Origin: SURF-21 sp964529285
Lineage (GTDB): Bacteria > Actinomycetota > Geothermincolia > Geothermincolales > RBG-13-55-18
Direction of reading: 5' to 3'
Assembly (NCBI GenBank): GCA_964529285.1
Contig: CAZGWK010000001.1
Span: forward strand, 1-64,000
DNA length: 64,000 nucleotides
In this document: positions 42,477-51,071 of the stretch, piece by piece
How positions within the stretch are numbered: the first letter of the stretch is position 1
How the letters are laid out: every line of letters starts with the position of its first letter
Notes under the pieces: generated by a model
The model's input: only the letters and a program-made list of their open reading frames with translations
What the model was told of the DNA's origin: nothing
Databases searched by the model: none
Made by a program: the position numbers and the translations under genes

Positions 42477-43301
42477 ATGCTCGCATACGGTTTCGCCCAG
42501 CGTGCGCTCATCGGAGGGGTTATAGTTGCGGTAATCTGTTCGCTTATATCCTTCTTCGTCGTCGTAAGAAGACTGGCTTTCGTGGGCATGGGAATATCAC
42601 ATGCCGCCTTCGGCGGGGTAGCGATCGGCCTTGCCGCGGGTATCGATCCGGTCCTCTCGGCCGGAGGGTTCTGCGCCGTGGTCGCACTGGGAATAGGCTG
42701 GTTAAGCCGCAAAGGCCGCATCCACGAGGACACGGTCATAGGTATACTCTTCGCGACGGCAATGGCCCTGGGAGTAGTGCTGGTGAGGCTGGCAGGTGCA
42801 TATAATATAGACCTCATGAGCTATCTGTTCGGGAGCATCCTGGCGTTGAGCTGGGCCGACGTGGTAATAATCGCCGTACTGAGCCTGCTGGCGGCGCTGT
42901 TCGTCCTCATCTTCTTCAAGGAACTGCTGTTCATCTCGTTCGACGAGGAGACGGCCGCGGCAAGCGGCCTGCCGGTGAGGTTCGCGTATTATGGCTTGCT
43001 GGTGACCATGGCCCTGACCATCGTCGTGAGTATAAAGCTGGTGGGGATAATCCTTGTGGCGGCCTTGCTGGTCGTCCCGGGAGCGGCTGGCATCCAGCTG
43101 TCACGCAACTATCGTGGGGTGCTTGCGATAGCAGTAGTGGTCGGAGTTGCATCCGTGGCACTGGGTCTTTACCTGTCCTTCCTGGTGGATGTGGCATCGG
43201 GGGCTTCCATCGTACTCGTGCTCTTTGCGCTCTTCATCGTCTGTATGGCAGTATCACCTCGTCGCAGCTATATGCGGCGGATACGGCAGCGGTCCGCATG
43301 A
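42477..43301 (+). CDS. znuB: Zinc ABC transporter permease
   Basis: The 274-residue protein of the ABC-3 type has about eight membrane segments (for example LIGGVIVAVICSLISFFVVV, VAAGIDPVLSAGG and ILVAALLVVPGAAGIQLSRN). The LLVVPGA segment is the typical ABC-3 signature. ATG 42477 is three bases after znuC. Its C-terminal tail is basic and short. It forms the channel for zinc in the Zur-controlled operon. Confidence 0.92.
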   Translation: MLAYGFAQRALIGGVIVAVICSLISFFVVVRRLAFVGMGISHAAFGGVAIGLAAGIDPVLSAGGFCAVVALGIGWLSRKGRIHEDTVIGILFATAMALGVVLVRLAGAYNIDLMSYLFGSILALSWADVVIIAVLSLLAALFVLIFFKELLFISFDEETAAASGLPVRFAYYGLLVTMALTIVVSIKLVGIILVAALLVVPGAAGIQLSRNYRGVLAIAVVVGVASVALGLYLSFLVDVASGASIVLVLFALFIVCMAVSPRRSYMRRIRQRSA

Positions 43302-43331
43302 GGCGGGGTGGGACCGGCGAGGAACGGTGTA

Positions 43332-43361
43332 TTGAAGGCCGCGGCCGGCTTGAGATATACT
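43332..43361 (+). promoter_or_regulatory. Putative promoter of the pyrG leader
   Basis: TTGAAG (43332-43337) and TATACT (43356-43361) are spaced 18 bases and resemble a sigma-70 promoter. A transcript would start near 43368 and run through a terminator-like hairpin (43446-43484) before pyrG at 43579. This arrangement suits transcription attenuation, but no start site has been measured. Confidence 0.5.
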
Positions 43362-43445
43362 TTAGGCGGCGGAAGAAGCAGACGGCGAAGAACGGGAGGT
43401 GACCGGCTATCGATATGCCGGAGGAATCCCGCAAAAAGATGAATA

Positions 43446-43484
43446 ACGGAATCCCTTAATCGAGTAGGGATTCCGTCTCTTTTT
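43446..43484 (+). terminator. pyrG leader: Terminator hairpin in the pyrG leader (possible attenuator)
   Basis: ACGGAATCCCT (43446-43456) pairs perfectly with AGGGATTCCGT (43466-43476) around a nine-base loop, followed by CTCTTTTT. It could simply end the znu operon. Since a promoter-like sequence lies upstream and pyrG 95 bases downstream, it may instead be a CTP-responsive attenuator of the kind known in Gram-positive pyrG leaders. Confidence 0.7.
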
Positions 43485-43578
43485 GAAGAATAAGGCCGTA
43501 GGTTCTCATGCAGAGAGCGCGAAAACGGGCCGCAAGCTATAGCGCAAAGTGACGGCGGAGATGGGGAGGTCAGATAAG

Positions 43579-45219
43579 ATGCCGGTAAAATATATCTTCG
43601 TGACGGGAGGGGTATCGTCCTCGCTGGGAAAAGGGATAACGGCCGCTTCCATAGGGCGGCTGCTTAAAACACGGGGCCTCAGGGTGACCATGCAGAAGAT
43701 GGACCCCTATATAAACGTAGACCCGGGCACCATGAACCCTTTTCAGCACGGAGAGGTCTTCGTGACCGATGACGGCACCGAGACAGACCTCGATCTCGGC
43801 CACTACGAGCGTTTCGTCGACGAACATCTCGGCAGGGAGAATAATATAACTACCGGCAGCGTCTACTGGTCTATTATCACCCGGGAACGCAAGGGCGAAT
43901 TCCTGGGAGGAACGGTGCAGGTCATTCCCCACGTAACCAATGAGATCAAGGAGCGCATTCTGAGGCTTACGCGCTCAAGTGAGGTGGACGTGGTCATCGC
44001 CGAGATAGGCGGAACGGTCGGCGATATAGAGAGCCTTCCTTACCTGGAGGCGATCAGGCAGTTCAAGAAGGACGTCGGACCTGAGAACGTGATGTATGTA
44101 CACGTCAGCCTGGTGCCTTTCCTGGAGACCACCAAGGAGATGAAGACCAAGCCGACGCAGCACAGCGTGAAGGAATTGCGCTCCATGGGCATTCAACCGG
44201 ATGCAATAGTCTGCCGCGCCAAACAACCCATCGGTATCGACCTCAAGGACAAGATATCGTTGCTGTGCGACATCGACATGGATGCGGTGGTTTCCGCCCA
44301 TACCGCCGATTGCATCTACGAAGTGCCGCTGCTCCTGCATGCGGAAGGACTGGGAGATTTCGTGGCCCGCCATCTGGGACTGGAAGGGCACGAGGAGGAC
44401 CTCTCCGAGTGGGAGGAGATGGTGCGCAATATCAAGGCAGCAACGCACGAAGTGACGATAGCGGTGGTCGGGAAGTACGTCGATCTTATCGATGCCTATC
44501 TCTCGATAATCGAGAGCCTCAAGCACGGTGGCTACGCCCATGCGGCGAACGTGGATATCCGTTGGATAACCTCGGACGAGATCACGCCCGAGAACGCGGA
44601 TAGCATACTCTCCGATATGGACGGCATACTCATTCCGGGCGGCTTCGGCGTTCGCGGCGTCGACGGCAAGGTCGAGGCCATACGATATGCGCGCGAGAAC
44701 GGCGTACCCTTCCTGGGCATCTGCCTGGGGCTGCAGTGCGCGGTCATCGAAACGGCACGGAACCTCAGCGGCCTTGTGAAAGCGAACAGCTCGGAGTTCG
44801 ATCCGGCGACGCCGGACCCGGTGATAGACCTGCTTCCCAGCCAGAGGGATGTCGACGAGTTAGGCGGAACTATGCGCCTGGGCCTTTACCCCTGCAAGCT
44901 TTACGAGAACTCGCTGGCGCTCAGATGTTATAGCGAAGAAGTTATATACGAAAGGCACCGCCACCGTTTCGAGGTCAACAACCACTATCGCAGCGTTCTG
45001 CAGGAAGCCGGCCTGGTGTTCTCCGGCATGTCGCCGGACGGACGACTTGTTGAGATAATAGAGCGAGAGGACCACCCCTGGTTTATCGCCAGCCAGTTCC
45101 ACCCGGAATTCAAGTCGCGTCCAAATCGGCCGCACCCGCTCTTCCGCGACTTCGTCGGAGCGGCCCTGCGGCGGCGCTTAGGCCAGGAAGATGCGCGCGA
45201 TCTCAAGATAGTTGGTTAA
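43579..45219 (+). CDS. pyrG: CTP synthase
   Basis: The 546-residue protein has the N-terminal synthetase domain (KYIFVTGGVSSSLGKGITAA, then KMDPYINVDPGTM and DDGTETDLDLGHYERF) and a C-terminal class I glutamine amidotransferase domain with LGICLGLQCAVIE (nucleophile Cys) and a closing QFHPEFKSRP. It aminates UTP to CTP using glutamine and ATP. ATG 43579 follows GGGAGGT; the open frame starting at 43549 has no Shine-Dalgarno. A possible attenuator lies ahead of it. Confidence 0.96.
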   Translation: MPVKYIFVTGGVSSSLGKGITAASIGRLLKTRGLRVTMQKMDPYINVDPGTMNPFQHGEVFVTDDGTETDLDLGHYERFVDEHLGRENNITTGSVYWSIITRERKGEFLGGTVQVIPHVTNEIKERILRLTRSSEVDVVIAEIGGTVGDIESLPYLEAIRQFKKDVGPENVMYVHVSLVPFLETTKEMKTKPTQHSVKELRSMGIQPDAIVCRAKQPIGIDLKDKISLLCDIDMDAVVSAHTADCIYEVPLLLHAEGLGDFVARHLGLEGHEEDLSEWEEMVRNIKAATHEVTIAVVGKYVDLIDAYLSIIESLKHGGYAHAANVDIRWITSDEITPENADSILSDMDGILIPGGFGVRGVDGKVEAIRYARENGVPFLGICLGLQCAVIETARNLSGLVKANSSEFDPATPDPVIDLLPSQRDVDELGGTMRLGLYPCKLYENSLALRCYSEEVIYERHRHRFEVNNHYRSVLQEAGLVFSGMSPDGRLVEIIEREDHPWFIASQFHPEFKSRPNRPHPLFRDFVGAALRRRLGQEDARDLKIVG

Positions 45220-45367
45220 GCGCCGGGTCCGCGAATTAGCCGCATTGGAGCGAATGAAGCCCGAGCACACGAGGGAATAAATTGGTATTTCGTGTGTAAA
45301 GCTTGCCGCTGGCCTAGCCGGGAAGAGGGAGCGAAGCTCACAACGAAAAGAGCAGGAGCGTACAGCA

Positions 45368-46495
45368 ATGGAAGACAGGATACTCGAGACTTTTCTCGCC
45401 ATGGTCAGCATCGACAGCGAGACATACCACGAATCCGCTATGGCGGAATTCGTGAGGGAGATGGCGCGGGAGGCGGGGTTCGAAACATATATGGATAACG
45501 CGGGTAAGGCAATCGGCGGAGAGGCGGGGAACATCTACGTCAGGATGCCGGGAAACGGGGTGGACGCCCCGCCCATAATATTCTGCTCCCATCTCGATAC
45601 CGTGAGCCCCGGAAAAGGTATAGAACCCGTGGTGAAGGGAGATAGGGTGATATCGGCGGGCGAGACGATCCTGGGTGCCGACTGCAAGGCGGGGGTGGCT
45701 GCGATAGTGGAGATAATGCGCCTTTCCTCCGAGGGCAGCATCAAGCACGGCCCTATCGAGATCATTCTAACCGTAGCCGAGGAGACGCAGTTGCAGGGGG
45801 TCCGCAATCTCGAGTGGGACCGTATCGATGCCCGCCACGCTTACGTCCTCGACGGCGCGGGCGGCGTGGGCGAGGTGATAAATGCTTCACCCACCCAGGA
45901 CAACCTGGAGTTCGTATTCAAGGGCAAGGCCGCACACGCCGGAGTAGAGCCCGAAAAAGGCATCAATGCCATATACGGCGCATCCTGGGCAGTAAGCCTT
46001 ATGCGCCTGGGCCGGATCGACAGCGAGACTACCGCGAATATCGGGGTTATTGGGGGCGGCCGAGCGGTGAACATCGTACCGGACAGGGCGTTGGTACAGG
46101 GGGAGGTGCGTTCCCTGGATGCGGGGAAGCTGGAGGACCAGAGAAAATCCATGATAAGGGCGGCGCTGGAGGCCGAAGCGGCGGTCGGCGTAGGCGTGGA
46201 CGTGAAGGTGGAGCGCGCCTACGACGGCTACCTTATAGATTCCGGGGATCCTCTTGTTCTCCTGGCGCTTGAAGCCGGAAAGGCGATGGGTATGAAAATC
46301 GATATCGTCAGATCCGGCGGGGGAAGCGATGCAAACGTCATGAACGGATATGGGATAAGGTCGATCGTCCTGGGTATCGGAGCGAGGCAACCGCATACCA
46401 CGTACGAGTATATCGATATACTGGAGTTGCACAAACTGGTCCGCTTATGCTGCAAGATAGCGGCCGCGGCCGGCAGATTGAGGAGAGACATTTGA
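45368..46495 (+). CDS. M20-family peptidase (PepT-like)
   Basis: The 375-residue protein has all zinc-ligand regions of dimetal M20 enzymes: FCSHLDTVSP, GADCKAGVAAI, TVAEETQLQG and, near the C-terminus, QPHTTYEYI. An inserted dimerisation/lid domain (about 180-290) is present (GKAAHAGVEPEKGINA). It likely hydrolyses di- or tripeptides as an aminopeptidase; close sister groups have carboxypeptidase or deacylase roles. The stop overlaps the Nudix gene start (TTGA). It is cytoplasmic and feeds amino-acid recycling. Confidence 0.88.
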   Translation: MEDRILETFLAMVSIDSETYHESAMAEFVREMAREAGFETYMDNAGKAIGGEAGNIYVRMPGNGVDAPPIIFCSHLDTVSPGKGIEPVVKGDRVISAGETILGADCKAGVAAIVEIMRLSSEGSIKHGPIEIILTVAEETQLQGVRNLEWDRIDARHAYVLDGAGGVGEVINASPTQDNLEFVFKGKAAHAGVEPEKGINAIYGASWAVSLMRLGRIDSETTANIGVIGGGRAVNIVPDRALVQGEVRSLDAGKLEDQRKSMIRAALEAEAAVGVGVDVKVERAYDGYLIDSGDPLVLLALEAGKAMGMKIDIVRSGGGSDANVMNGYGIRSIVLGIGARQPHTTYEYIDILELHKLVRLCCKIAAAAGRLRRDI

Positions 46496-47043
46496 AGGCG
46501 GGCGAGCACGAGACGCTGGAACGCAAGAGCATCTTCGAGGGCAGGATAGTGCGCGTATATCTGGACAAGGTGCGTCTGTCCAACGGCAAGGAAGCAGAGC
46601 GGGAGGTCGTCCTGCATCGGGGCGCGGTTGGCATGGTCGCTCTGGACGAGGAGGGCCACGTATTCCTCGTAAGGCAGTACCGGCATGCAACGGGGAAGTA
46701 CCTGGTTGAGATACCGGCGGGAAAGCTTGCGGAGGGCGAAGACCCCCAGGACTGCGCGAGACGCGAACTGATGGAGGAGGTAGCCCGCGACGGAGATGAA
46801 TGGGTGAGGCTGGCCAAATTCTATACTTCACCGGGATTCAGCGACGAGGTCCTTCATCTTTATCTCGTGCGCAAGCTGCGCGAGGAGGAGGCCGAAGCGG
46901 ATGAGGACGAGTTCCTGGAGATCGTGCGGGTACCGCTGCAGGAGGCGCTGGCCATGATCTCCAGGGGGGAGATCGAGGATTCCAAGACGATCTGCGGCCT
47001 GGCCCTCGCGGCGTTGTTCTTAGAGGAAAGATATGAAGCCTAG
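46492..47043 (+). CDS. Nudix hydrolase, ADP-ribose pyrophosphatase-like
   Basis: The 183-residue protein has a Nudix box beginning at GKLAEGEDPQDCARRELMEE, with the core GX5EX7REx2EE kept. RKSIFEGRIVRVYLD and IEDSKTICGLALAALFL match the ADP-ribose pyrophosphatase subfamily (YqkG-like). It would cleave ADP-ribose or another nucleoside diphosphate derivative with Mg2+. TTG 46492 follows GAGGAGAG and overlaps the M20 stop as TTGA; the ATG at 46447 would lie inside the M20 gene. Substrate is not certain. Confidence 0.88.
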   Translation: MKAGEHETLERKSIFEGRIVRVYLDKVRLSNGKEAEREVVLHRGAVGMVALDEEGHVFLVRQYRHATGKYLVEIPAGKLAEGEDPQDCARRELMEEVARDGDEWVRLAKFYTSPGFSDEVLHLYLVRKLREEEAEADEDEFLEIVRVPLQEALAMISRGEIEDSKTICGLALAALFLEERYEA

Positions 47044-47114
47044 AACGAGGGCGCGTGGGGCGGAAGACCGCACGCGCAGGCCTAAGATACGTCCACTGGC
47101 TTACTGGAGGAGAG

Positions 47115-48263
47115 ATGATCGTAGGGATACCCAGGGAGATACTGGACCAGGAATACCGCGTGGCCGTTACGCCGCAGGGAGCCCACGAACTGGTTCTGGA
47201 GGGCCATCGAGTGCTGGTAGAAAAAAACGCGGGTGAGGGGTCGAGCATATCGGATTCAGATTACGAGGCGGCGGGAGCCGCAATCGTTCCCGGGCCCGAA
47301 GATGTCTTTGCGCAAGCCGAGCTCATCCTCAAGGTCAAGGAGCCGCAGCCGTCGGAATATGCGCTGCTCAGGCAGGGGCACATCGTGTTCACCTTTCTCC
47401 ACCTGGCAGCCCACAAGGGGCTCACGGAGGAATTGATAAAAAGGCGCGTTACCGCGGTGGCGTACGAGACGGTAGAGCGTCCCGACGGCAGCCTGCCGCT
47501 GTTGTCTCCCATGAGCGAGGTGGCAGGGCGTATGGCGCCACAGGTGGGAGCGCATTACCTCGAGAAGATGAACGGGGGGCGGGGGATGCTGATAGGTGGC
47601 GTTACGGGAGTACTCCCCGCCAACGTGGTCATACTGGGGGCCGGTATAGTTGGTTCGCACTCGGCCATCCTCGCCACGGGTATGGAAGGCCATGTCACGG
47701 TCATGGACAAGAGCCTCGAGAAATTGCGTTATCTGGAACATATCCTGCACGGGCGCGTGACCACCCTCGTATCGAACAAGATGAGCGTCAGGGAGATGGT
47801 GCGAGAAGCGGACCTCGTGATAGGAGCCGTGCTCATACCGGGTGCCCTGACACCCGTCCTGGTAGACGACGATACCGTGCGCAATATGCGTCCCGGCTCG
47901 GTGGTGGTGGATATCTCCGTAGATCAGGGAGGATGCATTACCACGTCCAGGATGACCACGCATTCCGACCCCATCTATCTCGCATACGATGTACTCCACT
48001 ATTGCGTAGGGAACATCCCCGGCGCCGTGCCCAGGACATCGACCTTCGCCCTTACCAACGTGACCTTACCCTACGCACTGGAGATCGCGGAACTCGGGCT
48101 TAAAGAAGCCGTGAGGCGTAACATAAACCTGGCAAAAGGGGTCAACGTCATCGAGGGCCAGGTTACATACCTGCCCGTCGCGGAAGCGCATGGCCTGGAA
48201 TACGAACCCCTTGACCACATACTACCCCTGGATTTCGCCAGCGAGGAACTTTTCGGAGAATAG
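47115..48263 (+). CDS. ald: Alanine dehydrogenase
   Basis: The 382-residue protein starts MIVGIPREILDQEYRVAVTP after GGAGGAG. It has the pyruvate/NAD features of Ald: LKVKEPQPSEY, PLLSPMSEVAGRMAPQVGAH, the NAD dinucleotide fold VILGAGIVGSHSAILATGM and the C-terminal STFALTNVTLPYALEIAELG. It catalyses reversible oxidative deamination of L-alanine to pyruvate and ammonium. The gene follows the Nudix gene by 71 bases and is followed by a recombinase gene; the link is probably transcriptional only. It is slightly longer than the usual 370-378 residues. Confidence 0.96.
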   Translation: MIVGIPREILDQEYRVAVTPQGAHELVLEGHRVLVEKNAGEGSSISDSDYEAAGAAIVPGPEDVFAQAELILKVKEPQPSEYALLRQGHIVFTFLHLAAHKGLTEELIKRRVTAVAYETVERPDGSLPLLSPMSEVAGRMAPQVGAHYLEKMNGGRGMLIGGVTGVLPANVVILGAGIVGSHSAILATGMEGHVTVMDKSLEKLRYLEHILHGRVTTLVSNKMSVREMVREADLVIGAVLIPGALTPVLVDDDTVRNMRPGSVVVDISVDQGGCITTSRMTTHSDPIYLAYDVLHYCVGNIPGAVPRTSTFALTNVTLPYALEIAELGLKEAVRRNINLAKGVNVIEGQVTYLPVAEAHGLEYEPLDHILPLDFASEELFGE

Positions 48264-48297
48264 CGAGGTGGCGCGGGTAATCTTGGAGGGGGAATCG

Positions 48298-49215
48298 ATG
48301 CGACCACTGAATCCCGATGAGACCGCCTGGCCCGCCCTGGTCAACGAATACCTCTTATACATAGAGGTGGAGAAAGGGCTTTCACCCCGTACCGTTGAAG
48401 CTTACGGCAGGGATATGGGGCGGTGGGTCGACTTTGTCTCCAGACTGGGAAAGGCGTCTCCGGCGGACGTAAGGAGAGAAGAGATTACTCTCTTCCTGGA
48501 GGAGATGAAAGGCAGCGGGCTCTCGGCGCGCTCCCTTGCACGCATGACAGCGACAATAAGAAGCTTCCAGCGTTTCCTGCTCGAAGAGGGCTCGTGTGGC
48601 CGCCTACCCGTGGACGACCTGCCATACCCGCGCCACGGCCAGGCTATCCCGCGGGTTCTGAGCCAGGAAGAGGTGGCGCGACTGCTCGAACAGCCCATGG
48701 TAGAAGACCCTCCGGGATTGCGGGACCGGGCTATTCTGGAGACCCTCTACGGAACGGGTATGCGTATATCCGAGCTCACGGGAATGGATGTCGAGGATAT
48801 CGACCTGGGGGAAGGGGAAATGCGCGTGTTGGGCAAGGGCGCCAGGGAGCGAGTCGTCCCCGTCGGCGGCGCGGCGGCGGAAGCCCTGCGGAGGTATATG
48901 GCCAGCGGCAGGCCGAAGCTGGCCCGCAGCGACAGCCAGCGGGCGGTATTCCTGAACCAGCGCGGCGGAAGGCTGACGCGCCAGGGAGTATGGGAGCTGG
49001 TAAAAAAATATGCCCGCCGCGCGAGCCTGGAGCAGAAGATGACCCCGCACACCCTTCGCCACAGCTATGCCACGCATCTTCTCGAGAACGGAGCCGATCT
49101 CAGGTATATCCAGGAACTTCTTGGTCATGCCAGTATCAGCACGACTCAGATATATACGCACGTAAGCAAGACCGGTATGAGAAAATCGTATCTAGAGGCT
49201 CACCCTCACGCATGA
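48298..49215 (+). CDS. xerD: Tyrosine recombinase, XerD-like
   Basis: The 305-residue protein has a SAM-like N-terminal domain (EVEKGLSPRTVEAYGRDMGR) and a catalytic domain with GTGMRISELTGMDVEDID (Arg I), LGKGARERVVP (Lys), TPHTLRHSYATHLLENGA (HxxR), LGHASISTTQIYTH and the nucleophile Tyr. All six active-site positions are present. Length and arrangement match Xer recombinases that resolve chromosome dimers at dif. A phage-type integrase is less likely because no att site or phage genes adjoin. ATG 48298 follows GGAGGGG. Confidence 0.93.
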   Translation: MRPLNPDETAWPALVNEYLLYIEVEKGLSPRTVEAYGRDMGRWVDFVSRLGKASPADVRREEITLFLEEMKGSGLSARSLARMTATIRSFQRFLLEEGSCGRLPVDDLPYPRHGQAIPRVLSQEEVARLLEQPMVEDPPGLRDRAILETLYGTGMRISELTGMDVEDIDLGEGEMRVLGKGARERVVPVGGAAAEALRRYMASGRPKLARSDSQRAVFLNQRGGRLTRQGVWELVKKYARRASLEQKMTPHTLRHSYATHLLENGADLRYIQELLGHASISTTQIYTHVSKTGMRKSYLEAHPHA

Positions 49216-49483
49216 CGAGCGGAGGCATGCGCATGGCGGGTGAAACGGATAACGAGGGCTCATGAGTTCAGTTACGGCAGCTGATTCATGCTATATATAT
49301 TACCTGGTAGACGGGCAACGGGCGGAGAGAAGCTGTGGTCCCGGGCGCCATGTTATAAAAGAGAGGAAACGGGAATAAGTAAGCCATATTTGTTCGTAGC
49401 GTACGGTAATGCATGGTTACGCGGAAGGGGGGTGATTTGCGAAAGGGAAACGATATAGTATGGAGCGAAAGGAGGTGAAACAG

Positions 49484-50833
49484 TTGCCGGATGTATCTGT
49501 GATAAGGGATTATGCCATCAAGAAGACTATCAACGGCTTAATCTTCGTTCTTCCTAACATCCCGGACGACAAGCTTCTCAATTTCGCCGAGAAGTTCGTC
49601 AACGGTGTCAGGTGGCCTGATGGGCAGGAGTTTATCAGGACCCTTATCCTACAGGTAAAGAACCGCCTGCCCGATCTGCACAAGAACGTGCGCCGCGGGG
49701 CCATCAATTTCCTCACGGACTCACTCTTCTACAAGGCGAGATTGCGGGAGGCATACAAGAAGGAGCACGGCTACAGTCCTCCGCTTCTGCTGGTGATAAG
49801 CCCCACCATGCGCTGCAACCTGAGATGCGTGGGATGCTATGCGGGGATGTACTCCAAGAGCGACGACCTCCCCGAGGAGGTCATGGACCGCGTGCTTACA
49901 GAGGCCAAGGAGATGGGCGTATACTTCATCGTCATCTCCGGGGGCGAGCCGTTCTACTACAAGCCCTTGATGGACCTGTGTAAGAAGCATAACGACGTCA
50001 CCTTCCAGGTCTATACGAACGGGACCCTCATCGACCGCGAGCTGGCAGGCCAGATCGCGGAATCGGGTAATATAATACCCTGTATATCGGTGGAGGGGTT
50101 CAAGGAGGAGACGGATGCGAGGCGGGGCGAAGGGGTCTACGATAAGGTCATGCAAGCCATGGATAACCTGAAGGAAGCTCAGGCCCTCTTCGGTTTCTCC
50201 GCCACGGTTACGCGTTCCAACAGCGATATGATCACCGCTGACGAGTTCGTGGACTATTACATGGACGAGAAGGGATGCTTCATCGGATGGTACTTCCAGT
50301 ACATGCCCATCGGCACGCGCCCTTCTCTCGAACTGATGACCACGCCGGAACAGCGTATCCAGCGCCTCGAGCGGGTAACGCGCATGCGCCAGAAAAAAAG
50401 GGCTCTCATATCCGATTTCTGGTGCGACGGCCCGTTGGTGGGGGGATGCCTGGCCTCGGGACGACAGTATCTCCATATCAATCAGAACGGTGACGTGGAG
50501 CCCTGCGTCTTCGTCCACTTCGCAGTGGATAATATCAAGGAAAAATCTCTGTCGGAGACGCTGGAATCGGATTTCTTCAGGTCCATACGAGAGCGCATAC
50601 CATATCATCCCAACCTGCTGCGCCCGTGCATGATCATCGACCACCCCTACGTGCTGAGAGAATGCGTGGCGAACTGCGGCGCGTATGCTACTCATCCGGA
50701 GGCCGAGGGGATCGTAAAGGACCTCGCACCGGACCTGGATGCGTACGGGGAGGAATACGGCCGCTTGGCGGACGAGGTATGGATGGAGAAATACCAGGAC
50801 CATACGGTGCTCCCGCAGAGAGGCACCGCCTGA
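49484..50833 (+). CDS. Radical SAM protein with SPASM-like C-terminus
   Basis: The 449-residue protein has a helical N-terminal extension (about 1-95), the radical-SAM cluster motif Cys111-x3-Cys115-x2-Cys118 (CNLRCVGC) and SGGEPFYY. C-terminal cysteines (CLASGRQYLHINQNGDVEPC and RECVANC) suggest an auxiliary Fe-S cluster domain like SPASM/twitch. TTG 49484 is the start, since GGAGGTG sits seven bases ahead; an ATG at 49460 has none. Such proteins modify peptides or act as cofactor-maturation enzymes. No precursor peptide gene is seen close by. A strong terminator follows. Confidence 0.85.
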   Translation: MPDVSVIRDYAIKKTINGLIFVLPNIPDDKLLNFAEKFVNGVRWPDGQEFIRTLILQVKNRLPDLHKNVRRGAINFLTDSLFYKARLREAYKKEHGYSPPLLLVISPTMRCNLRCVGCYAGMYSKSDDLPEEVMDRVLTEAKEMGVYFIVISGGEPFYYKPLMDLCKKHNDVTFQVYTNGTLIDRELAGQIAESGNIIPCISVEGFKEETDARRGEGVYDKVMQAMDNLKEAQALFGFSATVTRSNSDMITADEFVDYYMDEKGCFIGWYFQYMPIGTRPSLELMTTPEQRIQRLERVTRMRQKKRALISDFWCDGPLVGGCLASGRQYLHINQNGDVEPCVFVHFAVDNIKEKSLSETLESDFFRSIRERIPYHPNLLRPCMIIDHPYVLRECVANCGAYATHPEAEGIVKDLAPDLDAYGEEYGRLADEVWMEKYQDHTVLPQRGTA

Positions 50834-50850
50834 CGGGTAAAACGAGACGC

Positions 50851-50880
50851 AAAAAAGGGCCGCCCCGGGGCGGCCCTTTT
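50851..50880 (+). terminator. Strong Rho-independent terminator
   Basis: AAAAAAGGGCCGCC (50851-50864) leads into a GC-rich stem (GGGCCGCC/GGCGGCCC around a CCGG loop) followed by TTTT. It lies 17 bases after the radical-SAM stop. The A-run on the 5' side makes it potentially bidirectional. Confidence 0.93.
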
Positions 50881-51071
50881 GCACTATTGCGCCATCGTAA
50901 AGATATTTCCAAGCGAGTCTTAGGTGGTGGGACGTTTCAGTAACCTGACGCTATATCGTCCGCGACATGCACAAGCTTATAGCCGCGCACGGCATGAAAC
51001 GGGAAGGCCAATGCGGAGGCGGGGGCGAATGATAGAATAGTCTGGAGAGCTAGGGAGAAAGGCGGGCATGC

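Noticed and set aside
49413..49438. Imperfect dyad around GGTAATGCATGGTTAC upstream of the radical SAM gene
   Set aside because: The two halves match only in the outer four or five bases each; it is too weak to call an operator without related sequences.
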